From Streptomyces sp. NBC_01381 (GTDB taxonomy: Bacteria > Actinomycetota > Actinomycetes > Streptomycetales > Streptomycetaceae), in assembly GCF_026340305.1 (NCBI RefSeq), contig NZ_JAPEPI010000006.1:1-64000 (forward strand): a DNA stretch of 64,000 bases, in the 5' to 3' direction. The position numbers and the translations under genes are program-made. How positions within the stretch are numbered: the first letter of the stretch is position 1; every line of letters starts with the position of its first letter. The notes beneath the pieces are model-generated. The model had not been told where the DNA came from and searched no databases. It saw only the letters and a list, made by a program, of their open reading frames with translations. Shown piece after piece: positions 32,342 to 38,716 of this stretch.

Positions 32342-33913
32342 TCAGAAGGCCGTAGAGGGGATCTGCTGATCTACGGCAGTCGCGGCAGCTGCGGCCGTGA
32401 GGGTCTGCTCCCATTCAGCTTCGGCGGTGCGCTTGGCTTCCTCTGCCAAGACCTTGCACCGTCCGCACAAGCCCTCGGTCTGAATTGGCCGACCGCACGG
32501 CTTCCCGCCATATCCGGGGCAGTTCTCCCCGTCCGATGACGTCTCCCGGCACACCAGGCACAGCGTGCCGGGCGCGATCACCCCACGGCCGCATCCGTCC
32601 GCGCACACCGACTGCTCGCCACCGAGGCAGACCCCGCACAAGTCCTGGCCCGGCAGGGCGAGACGAGGGCAGAACCCATCCTCGCCGGCGCAGGGAGGGT
32701 GCGTGTCATGCACGGAGTGCACATCCACGGGCGGTGGGGTCCAGATCTCCCGCTCCTCCAGGGTCGGCTGGAGGAACTGCCCGACGGGCCGTTGCTGAGC
32801 GGGGATCGGCCGTACTCCTGCGGTGGGACCCGCGGCCATCAGGTCGCGCAGTCGCCGCCCGACGACCGCAGCGACCGTGGTGTGCAGCGGCTGCGGCAGC
32901 GATCGCGACAGCAGGGCGTGCCGGATCTCCTGAGGGGTGAACCCCTCTTCCAGCATTCCGGAGACGACCAGGCCCTGATCCCGCAGGGACTGCGCATGGG
33001 TGATCGTCCACTCGGGAGCCTCTGCCGCGATCGCCCGCAGTACCTCCACCCCGGGCGTCATCTCGACCCGCACGACGACAACGCCTGGCGAGGCACAGCC
33101 CTCTTCGTTGCTGCTGTCTTTCAGCACGGCGTCAGCCGTCGCTGTCCCAGATCCACCGGCCGATGCGGGCCCCGGCTCCTGGTCCTCGATGTTGCTGCCG
33201 CCCCCGTCCGTCCCTCCGTCCGTGTCCGAACCGATCTCTGAATCGTCTTCTCCAGCTTCAGACATGGACGGAGGGACGGAGGTCGCGGGATCTGGAGAAG
33301 GGCTCTGGACAGGGTTATAGATATTGGGCGTCACCGGTGACGCCACCGTCCCGTCATGGGTGACCCCACCCCTGGCGTCACCCATGACGCCACCCCCCTC
33401 GTCGGAAGGTGGCGTCACCGGTGACGCCACCCCCTCCTTCTTCCGCCCGCCCTTCGGCTCGACCCCAGCGCGCCGCTTGGCCTCCACGCGCTGCTCCACC
33501 ACGGCCTTGGCCACGTCTGCCGCCGCCTCGCCCGGCTTCAACGGGTCAGACCACTGGCCACGCCAGAACTCGGCATCGTTCAGGAAGTAGATGTTCGCGT
33601 CGTTGACCTTCTTCGACCCCCGCTTCTTGCGCTCGGTAACCGTCCAGAGACCGGCACACAGGCCTTCCAGAACGGTGCGGTCGAGCGTCTTCTCCGACAC
33701 GCCGAGCTGCGCGGCGAGCTCCCGGCGGTACGGCTTGCCCTGCCTGGTGTCCCGCGCCCCGGTGTCGGCGTACGTCACCAAAATCCCGTACAGCGTTCGC
33801 AGGTTCGTGCTGTACCGCGGATCGCACATCCACTGCGAAACGATCTGCCCAAACGGCAAGCCGCCACCACGGCGGACTTCGGGGCCGTACTGCTTCGGGG
33901 CGTAGCCGGTCAT
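32342..33913 (-). CDS. Helix-turn-helix Rep-like protein with C-terminal zinc clusters, 523 aa
   Basis: The N-terminal 110 residues (FGQIVSQWMCDPRYSTNLRT, LYGILVTYADTG, then RRELAAQLGVSEKTLDRTVL) form the winged-helix domain common to replication-initiator-like proteins of Streptomyces plasmids and integrative elements. A low-complexity Gly/Asp/Pro linker follows, then a helical region (EGFTPQEIRHALLSRSLPQP) and a C-terminus with many CxxC pairs (CGVCLGGEQSVC, CLVC, CGRC), probably two or more zinc ribbons. The linker DNA contains three palindromes (33327-33428). The ATG overlaps the stop of the upstream gene (ATGA). Replication initiation is a reasonable guess; transcription control is the alternative. 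Confidence 0.6.
   Translation of the reverse strand: MTGYAPKQYGPEVRRGGGLPFGQIVSQWMCDPRYSTNLRTLYGILVTYADTGARDTRQGKPYRRELAAQLGVSEKTLDRTVLEGLCAGLWTVTERKKRGSKKVNDANIYFLNDAEFWRGQWSDPLKPGEAAADVAKAVVEQRVEAKRRAGVEPKGGRKKEGVASPVTPPSDEGGGVMGDARGGVTHDGTVASPVTPNIYNPVQSPSPDPATSVPPSMSEAGEDDSEIGSDTDGGTDGGGSNIEDQEPGPASAGGSGTATADAVLKDSSNEEGCASPGVVVVRVEMTPGVEVLRAIAAEAPEWTITHAQSLRDQGLVVSGMLEEGFTPQEIRHALLSRSLPQPLHTTVAAVVGRRLRDLMAAGPTAGVRPIPAQQRPVGQFLQPTLEEREIWTPPPVDVHSVHDTHPPCAGEDGFCPRLALPGQDLCGVCLGGEQSVCADGCGRGVIAPGTLCLVCRETSSDGENCPGYGGKPCGRPIQTEGLCGRCKVLAEEAKRTAEAEWEQTLTAAAAATAVDQQIPSTAF
33327..33428. repeat. Three GGCGTCA...TGACGCC palindromes inside the Rep-like gene
   Basis: The perfect 18-mer GGCGTCACCGGTGACGCC occurs at 33327-33344 and 33411-33428, and a variant with centre CCCA lies at 33374-33391. 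They sit in the poorly conserved linker part of the protein, encoding VASPVTP twice. Plasmid origins are often inside or next to rep genes and consist of such repeats. Confidence 0.6.
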
Positions 33914-34173
33914 CGGTCCGCCCTCGCAAAGGCGAGGTCCTGCGCGACGCTCAAGAGAGCTGCCGCCGGGTCCGCAATCCGCAGCGGCGGCAACAGGGCC
34001 AGGAGCGGCCCGAAGCAGACTGCCGCACGGGAGGTGATCAAGAACTTGCGCATGCCCGGGAAGGGGACGCGATGAGCCGCGGATGTGACAGAACGAGCGG
34101 AAGAATCTCTGCCCACGCCGTGCAGGGTGGGCAGGTCCGCGGCCGCGACGGGGCGGCGACGGAAGTGGTGCAT
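33910..34173 (-). CDS. Small hypothetical protein (87 aa), coupled to the Rep-like gene
   Basis: The ATG at 34173 has GGGGAGA seven bases upstream, and its stop overlaps the next start (ATGA). The product begins MHHFRRRPVAAADLPTLHGV and has a hydrophobic stretch CFGPLLALLPPLRIADPAAA, too short for a certain membrane helix. No family is recognised. Its tight coupling suggests a role in setting the level of the Rep-like protein. Confidence 0.5.
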   Translation of the reverse strand: MHHFRRRPVAAADLPTLHGVGRDSSARSVTSAAHRVPFPGMRKFLITSRAAVCFGPLLALLPPLRIADPAAALLSVAQDLAFARADR

Positions 34174-34283
34174 TGGTGGATCTCCCCTGATCGGGGAGCC
34201 GTGATCAGCATTGCGACCAGTCAGATAGCGGACAAAAGGGCCCGTGCTCTGGAATCTCGGGCTGTCGCGCTTATCCTGTGGGT

Positions 34284-34429
34284 AGGTGACCACGCGGACC
34301 CTAGGGTCCACGGGCATCACCCGGCAGTCGAGGTCACCTCGCTGCTCACGACTCGATGGCTTTGATGAGGCCGAGTCGATCGCTAGGGAGCGGTCTCCGT
34401 TGTGGCGACGGAGGCCGCTCCGCGTTTTT
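34284..34429 (+). ncRNA. Structured non-coding region with a plus-strand terminator, candidate small RNA
   Basis: Nested inverted repeats occur here: AGGTGACC at 34284-34291 with GGTCACCT at 34332-34339, and the perfect palindrome GGACCCTAGGGTCC at 34296-34309 inside. A terminator hairpin follows (34387-34400 with 34408-34421, then TTTTT at 34425-34429), all pointing to a plus-strand transcript. No plus-strand gene ends here. The transcript would start opposite the leader of the minus-strand operon containing the Rep-like gene, as counter-transcript RNAs do. The promoter was not identified. Confidence 0.35.
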
Positions 34430-34457
34430 ACGGTGGGCTGGTCATGGTCTTCGCTCT

Positions 34458-34730
34458 CTAGCCGGCGACTGGGTCGGGTTCAGGTGCGGGGTGCTTCGCG
34501 GCGAGGCCCTGCAGAAGCCGGGCGTATTCCTGCTTGTGAGGCGGCCTCGGCTCGGCCCGCCCGGATTCCCAACGGGCCACCTGTACGCGGTGGACGCCGA
34601 GCGCTTCGGCGAACTCGGCCTGAGTGAAGCCCCCTGCCCGGCGAAGGCGCGCACGCTCAGCCGGAGAGGGCAAGGACGCGGAGCGGGCAAGCAGTGAGTC
34701 GACAGAAGCGCCAATGTCGTGCTGCTTCAC
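34458..34730 (-). CDS. Free-standing Tap-type helix-turn-helix protein, 90 aa
   Basis: Almost the whole protein aligns by eye with the first 85 residues of Tap at 14434-16545: ASVDSLLARSASLPSPAERA against ASVDALLEEEPQLPPPAERA, then GFTQAEFAEALGVHRVQVAR against GITQARLATALRSTTQTVKN, then WESGRAEPRPP against WENGRSEPKPP, and the same following helix. It stops where the Tap linker begins. The GTG start at 34730 follows GGGAGGAG. It may bind the same DNA as the Tap N-terminus and so compete with Tap or regulate tap, or it may be an independent XRE-type regulator. A recent Tap deletion is less likely because sequence divergence is high. Confidence 0.7.
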   Translation of the reverse strand: MKQHDIGASVDSLLARSASLPSPAERARLRRAGGFTQAEFAEALGVHRVQVARWESGRAEPRPPHKQEYARLLQGLAAKHPAPEPDPVAG

Positions 34731-34970
34731 TCGATTCTCCTCCCAAGATCACTCTAGAAGCTACACAGACACTACAACTGGTGAGGCTGCTCTGTACGCA
34801 AGTTGATGGTGTGTCGGCCCTTGAAGTTCTCCTCCGCCTGGCCCCTGGTCGAACCGCGACACGTTCGACACAGCACGTACGGCGCTGGCACTACCGTTCG
34901 CCGTGCCGGTTACCACCACGCTGACCAGCGGCGTGCCACGCCTGTCACAACGTCATAACTCCCTGCGTGG

Positions 34971-35528
34971 TTAACGCCGCAGCGTTTGCAGCCGGTCGCT
35001 GGGATGCATCACAACGGAGGCCGGGCGCTGAGCCATCCACCCGGAAAGTCGGTGCTCCGGCGCCTCGGTGCGGACGTGGGTGAACCCCTCGGCGAAGTAG
35101 TACTTCTGCAGCTGCGTGTTGGCGCGCCAGCAGTCGAGACGCACCCAGGACAAGCCCTGTTCGCGGGCAACTGAGCCGACCCAGTCGAGCAGCCGGCCAC
35201 CGAGATGCTTGCCTCCGGTCGATCGCGCGGTGATGAGCTTGGCCACGTACAGAGCCGACTCCGGGATGTCGTCGTCAGTCCAGAAGTCGCGGTCCGCAGG
35301 GGCGAGTGTCACGGTCGCGAGCACCTCGTCGGTGTTGTCGACGGCCACCCACGTACGGCCCGCCTCGATGTCAGCGTGCCACTTGGCCAAGGCCCGTTCG
35401 CGGAATCCCGGGGCGCGCCACTGGTCGATACCCGCGGCCGCCAGCCACTCCTCTGCCTCGGTTCGAAGGCGCATCAAGGCCCCCTCGTCGGCTGTCGTGG
35501 CGACACGTACGGTCAGAGCGGACGGCAT
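34971..35528 (-). CDS. GNAT-family N-acetyltransferase, 185 aa
   Basis: The protein has the GNAT order: strand and helix with LTVRVATTADEGALMRLRTE, central strand TWVAVDNTDEVLATVTLAPA, the acetyl-CoA loop in ARSTGGKHLGGRLLDWV (about residues 100-116), and WVRLDCWRANTQLQKYYFAE with YYFAEGF, the usual C-terminal motif. The substrate is unknown. It lies one base after the GntR-type regulator gene on the same strand, so it is co-transcribed and presumably under its control. Confidence 0.85.
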   Translation of the reverse strand: MPSALTVRVATTADEGALMRLRTEAEEWLAAAGIDQWRAPGFRERALAKWHADIEAGRTWVAVDNTDEVLATVTLAPADRDFWTDDDIPESALYVAKLITARSTGGKHLGGRLLDWVGSVAREQGLSWVRLDCWRANTQLQKYYFAEGFTHVRTEAPEHRLSGWMAQRPASVVMHPSDRLQTLRR

Positions 35529-36305
35529 CTAGGCCTCGCCCTCGTAGACGAACTTGTTCAGGTGACCTGGGGCGACGGTGACCATCACGCGCACGGGCTC
35601 GCCGTCGGCGCCGAAGCCGATCCGGGCGTGCCGGACGATGGGCGTACCGATATCTGGCGGCAGTTCCAGTCGCTCGGCTTCCTCGGCCGTGATCGGGGGC
35701 CATGCCATGAACTCGTCCCGCCAGCTCTTCTGCGGGTTCCCGGTGCTGGCCAGGATCCCGCCAGGCATCGTGACGTCTTCCTCGAACATGAGCGGGGTAT
35801 CGAGGGCGATCTTCGCCGGGAACCAGCTGTCGGCGAGCTGATAGGCCTCGCCGTCGACTCGCCGCACGCGCCGCCGGACGACCACGTGTGTCCCTGGTTT
35901 GACGCGCAGCCACTGGGCCACGTCCGCCGGCGCCGGCACAACGGAGACGCGCGGTGTGTCCTGGGTGGCGACACGACCTTGCTCAGCCACGGCCGCCTTC
36001 CAGTCGTCGCGTCCCAGTGCGGGATCGTCACGGCGCTGCCCGCTCTCGAAGGTGTGCAAGTGCCATTCGAGCGGCTGGACCTTCCGGACGAAAGTCCCCT
36101 TCCCCTGGCGGCTGTTGACGTGCCCCGTCGCCTTGAGCAGGGCGATGACGCGGAAGATCGTTTTGTCCGAGACCTCGTGCTGTGCCGCCAGCTCGGCGGT
36201 GCTCGGGAGCTTTTCGCCTGGCGACAGCTCTCCCGAGGTGATCTGGGCCAGCAGGTCGGCCGCGATCTCGCGGACCCTTGGCGCTTCTTTTGGCTTCGGC
36301 GGCAT
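35529..36305 (-). CDS. GntR/HutC-type regulator with UTRA domain, KorSA-like, 258 aa
   Basis: The N-terminal winged helix (residues about 8-75) has VREIAADLLAQITSGELSPG, EKLPSTAELAAQHEVSDKTI and GHVNSRQGKGTFV, the GntR signature. The C-terminal UTRA domain shows LRVKPGTHVVVRRRVRRVDG and YQLADSWFP. In Streptomyces plasmids, KorSA-type GntR repressors control transfer and replication genes. Four 16-bp palindromes lie directly upstream; the nearest ends 19 bases before the ATG at 36305, so the gene is almost certainly autoregulated. It is followed directly by the acetyltransferase gene. Confidence 0.85.
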   Translation of the reverse strand: MPPKPKEAPRVREIAADLLAQITSGELSPGEKLPSTAELAAQHEVSDKTIFRVIALLKATGHVNSRQGKGTFVRKVQPLEWHLHTFESGQRRDDPALGRDDWKAAVAEQGRVATQDTPRVSVVPAPADVAQWLRVKPGTHVVVRRRVRRVDGEAYQLADSWFPAKIALDTPLMFEEDVTMPGGILASTGNPQKSWRDEFMAWPPITAEEAERLELPPDIGTPIVRHARIGFGADGEPVRVMVTVAPGHLNKFVYEGEA

Positions 36306-36323
36306 GGTCCGCAGATTAGCCGA

Positions 36324-36530
36324 ACTTCGAGTCTGAAGTAACGGCACCCCGACTTAACTCAGTGGACTTCGAGTCTGAAGTTAGTGGGCGAAGCGCGCGA
36401 TGACCTGCATGCACCCGTGGATACCCATACTTTGGGCGCCCATCAGGTGATTCAACTTCGTGTCTGAAGTCGTTGACGAGGTGGATCTCAGGGGCTAAGT
36501 TCATGCCTGTGCCCACTTCAGACACGAAGT
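36324..36530. promoter_or_regulatory. Four 16-bp GntR operators
   Basis: ACTTCGAGTCTGAAGT occurs at 36324-36339 and 36366-36381; ACTTCGTGTCTGAAGT occurs at 36455-36470 and, inverted, at 36515-36530. ACTTC/GAAGT arms around a 6-base centre are typical of HutC-type GntR sites. They can control the regulator to the left and possibly the plus-strand genes to the right. The remaining DNA from 36531 to 36960 holds no supported gene. Confidence 0.85.
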
Positions 36531-36960
36531 TGGGGGAACTTGCAACACCCGTCGGCCGCAATTCAGACAGCCCTCGCCGTGCACGTCGCGGTAGTGGGAT
36601 CTGCGCGGATTCGCCTGCGCCTTGAGAACTCCACAGTTGATGCAAGGACTGAAGCCGGAGCTCCCTCCGGCAGACCCCCAGGTAGGTCCCTGGCTAGGTC
36701 GCATTGCCCACGTCGGTGGGCCTGTAAGTCCTTGTCCGCGCCGCCGCGCCCCGTGATGCGTCACGGGATCAGTCGTCTAGGCCCGGCTCAACTCACCTCA
36801 CGCACGCACCTTGCAGCCCGCACAGGGCAACAGGCCCGGCTCCGCCGCGCCTCATCAACTCATACGTCGCAGCCGTGCGCTGCCCAGTCGTGACCGGCCC
36901 GAAATCGGCCCGGTCACGGCGGAGAACGCACGACCCGGCGAGCAGAAAGGAACCGAGTAC

Positions 36961-37143
36961 GTGGCAGAGAACCAGCTGTTCCTCGACTACATGGAGGCCT
37001 GGCAGGCCTCCGAAGAACACACCTCGGAGTGCGCGAACTGCCACGACGACCAGCTGTGTCAGACGGGGACGCCGCTTCACGAGCGGTTTGTCGAGCTGCA
37101 GAACCAGTACAGGGAATGGCAGGCCGAGCGGCGGCTGATCTAA
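36961..37143 (+). CDS. Small cysteine-containing protein, 60 aa
   Basis: A GTG start at 36961 follows AAAGGA. The protein (VAENQLFLDYMEAWQASEEH, then CANCHDDQLCQTG) has three cysteines and a histidine spaced for one metal ion and ends in a charged helix QNQYREWQAERRLI. Similar small proteins are frequent in Streptomyces integrative and plasmid gene sets, without a known role. It is the first plus-strand gene right of the four operators and so a candidate target of the GntR regulator. Confidence 0.55.
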   Translation: MAENQLFLDYMEAWQASEEHTSECANCHDDQLCQTGTPLHERFVELQNQYREWQAERRLI

Positions 37144-37218
37144 CCGCCGCCCGCCTGCCCGTCGTCGCCCGCCCAGAGGGCGGCGGCGACACCGGAAACA
37201 CCAGCTGACTCAACGACG

Positions 37219-37246
37219 ACGGCCCTGGGATGCACCCCAGGGCCGT
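37219..37246 (+). terminator. Hairpin terminator
   Basis: Eleven-bp arms ACGGCCCTGGG (37219-37229) and CCCAGGGCCGT (37236-37246) enclose six bases. It separates the 60-residue gene from the next unit. There is no U tract, as is usual in Streptomyces. Confidence 0.6.
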
Positions 37247-37277
37247 TGTCGGCCGATCACTCAGAGAGGAACCGACT

Positions 37278-37391
37278 GTGAACTACACCCACATCATGCC
37301 AGTCCCGCTGAGCGTGGACAGCGACCCGGACATGGACGAGGCGCTGCGCCGGGTCCGCCAGGGCCAGAGTGGCAGCGGAGGAGTGCGGTGA
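37278..37391 (+). CDS. Micro-protein coupled to the anti-sigma-like ATPase, 37 aa
   Basis: A GTG start with AGAGGA upstream opens a 37-codon frame (MNYTHIMPVPLSVDSDPDMD, then EALRRVRQGQSG) whose stop overlaps the GTG of the next gene by four bases. The good ribosome site and the overlap argue that it is translated. It may be a regulatory leader peptide or a small partner of the ATPase. Confidence 0.5.
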   Translation: MNYTHIMPVPLSVDSDPDMDEALRRVRQGQSGSGGVR

Positions 37392-37876
37392 GCACGGCGA
37401 CGGTCTCAGGAACCGGAGCCATGTGTGAGCTGCGGCCCGAACTCCCGGCACCGGTCGCTGGCTTGTATCTGCGCCACCGCAGTCAGGGGTTCGTCGCGTA
37501 CGTGACGGCGTCCCGGGACAACCTTCGGGCGCTGCGCAGGCAGAGCGCCACCGTGCTGGAGGCCTACGGGGTCGCCCCGGAGGCCATCGACGACGTCCAG
37601 CTCGTGATCACGGAGCTGTACGCCAACGCGGTCCAGGCCTGCGGCGAGCACGTGCCGCTCGTGGTGGACGTGCACACCACCTGGACCGGCGTCGCCGTCC
37701 ACGTCCATGACCCCGCCCCCGCCGTTCTTCCCCGCCGATCTGCGGCGCCGGACGACGCCGAGGCCGAGTCCGGCCGGGGCCTGGTCCTCCTGGACGTCCT
37801 TGCCCCTGGCTGGACGATCAGGCGCTCCCCCATCGGCAAGCAGATCTGCTGCCACCTCCGCACCCCCGGCACGTAG
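37388..37876 (+). CDS. RsbW-like anti-sigma-factor ATPase, 162 aa
   Basis: It has the HATPase fold of RsbW/SpoIIAB kinases: a N-box LVITELYANAVQACG (about residues 78-92), a degenerate D-box VHVHDPAPAV near 114, and a G-box ESGRGLVLLDVLAPGW near 136. Such proteins bind and phosphorylate anti-anti-sigma factors or act as free ATP-binding regulators, and are very numerous in Streptomyces. It is coupled to the upstream micro-gene and lies 154 bases before whiB-like, forming a small regulatory group. Confidence 0.8.
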   Translation: MSTATVSGTGAMCELRPELPAPVAGLYLRHRSQGFVAYVTASRDNLRALRRQSATVLEAYGVAPEAIDDVQLVITELYANAVQACGEHVPLVVDVHTTWTGVAVHVHDPAPAVLPRRSAAPDDAEAESGRGLVLLDVLAPGWTIRRSPIGKQICCHLRTPGT

Positions 37877-38030
37877 CGCTGTCTGCCGTCACGCACACGG
37901 GGCGGGCACGTGGAAGGTCAGCCCTCAACGGCGCGGCCGCACAGGTCGGTCCGCCTCTGAGGGCCGGAGATCACTACGAGCCCGCCCCACCTCCACCAAG
38001 CCCAGCACACCGCATTCGAAGGGACATGTC

Positions 38031-38288
38031 ATGGACTGGCGTCACAACGCGGTCTGCCGCGAAGAGGACCCCGAGCTGTTCTTCCCGATCGGCTCCACCG
38101 GCCCGGCCGTGATGCAGATCGAGGAGGCCAAGGCGGTGTGCCGCCGCTGCCCGGTCATCGAACAGTGCCTGCAGTGGGCCCTGGAGTCCGGACAGGACGA
38201 GGGCGTCTGGGGCGGCCTCTCCGAGGACGAGCGCAGGAACATGAAGCGGCGCGCCGCCCGCAGGCGTACCACCGCGAACGCCGCCTGA
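38031..38288 (+). CDS. WhiB-family iron-sulphur transcription factor, 85 aa
   Basis: Four cysteines (Cys9, Cys37, Cys40, Cys46) have the C-Xn-C-x-x-C-x5-C spacing that holds a 4Fe-4S cluster. GVWGGLSEDER is the family turn motif, and the C-terminus NMKRRAARRR is the basic DNA-binding tail. The ATG at 38031 follows GAAGGGA. WhiB-like proteins on Streptomyces plasmids are thought to tie plasmid genes to host development or redox state. Confidence 0.9.
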   Translation: MDWRHNAVCREEDPELFFPIGSTGPAVMQIEEAKAVCRRCPVIEQCLQWALESGQDEGVWGGLSEDERRNMKRRAARRRTTANAA

Positions 38289-38379
38289 CCTTCCGCCGGA
38301 CGGGAGCAGCAGGCAACTCCCTCACCCACACCACGCTGTTCCACCAGGCCGGTCGCCCGTCGCACGGGCGGCTGGGCTG

Positions 38380-38570
38380 AGCGGCAACCGCTGCGTCGCC
38401 GGGATCGACCCCGACTACACGCGGCTGCTCCCGGCGGCGGACGCGATGCACGACATCGACACCGCGCCGCTGCGCGAGACCGACCCCCTGGGGCAATGGC
38501 CCCGGCCGCCGTCGCCTGGCTGCGCCAGTACCTCGGGCAGATCAACAGCACGCCGCCCGCCCGGCGTTGA
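38380..38570 (+). pseudogene. Probable small gene broken by a one-base shift
   Basis: SGNRCVAGIDPDYTRLLPAA continues as DAMHDIDTAPLRETDPLG in one frame up to the GGGG at 38490-38493. The sensible continuation AMAPAAVAWLRQYLGQINST then appears in another frame and stops at 38570. One extra G would join them. The start codon is not clear. This is either a homopolymer error or decay; no function is known. Confidence 0.35.
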
Positions 38571-38589
38571 CCGACCACTCCCAACAGAC

Positions 38590-38646
38590 GGCCCTCCGAG
38601 TCCTCGGCATTAGAGCTGCCGGGGCCTCGGAGGGCCTGGTCACGAC
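38590..38646 (+). terminator. Long hairpin terminator
   Basis: Arms GGCCCTCCGAG (38590-38600) and CTCGGAGGGCC (38636-38646) enclose an inner CGGCA/TGCCG stem (38605-38609/38617-38621). It ends the whiB group before the DUF2637 gene. Confidence 0.65.
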
Positions 38647-38716
38647 CCTACCGACCGACGCCGACCCGCGGTGACCTCTTACACGGAGGCGCCGGATTGC
38701 ACGAGAGGACTCCCCC

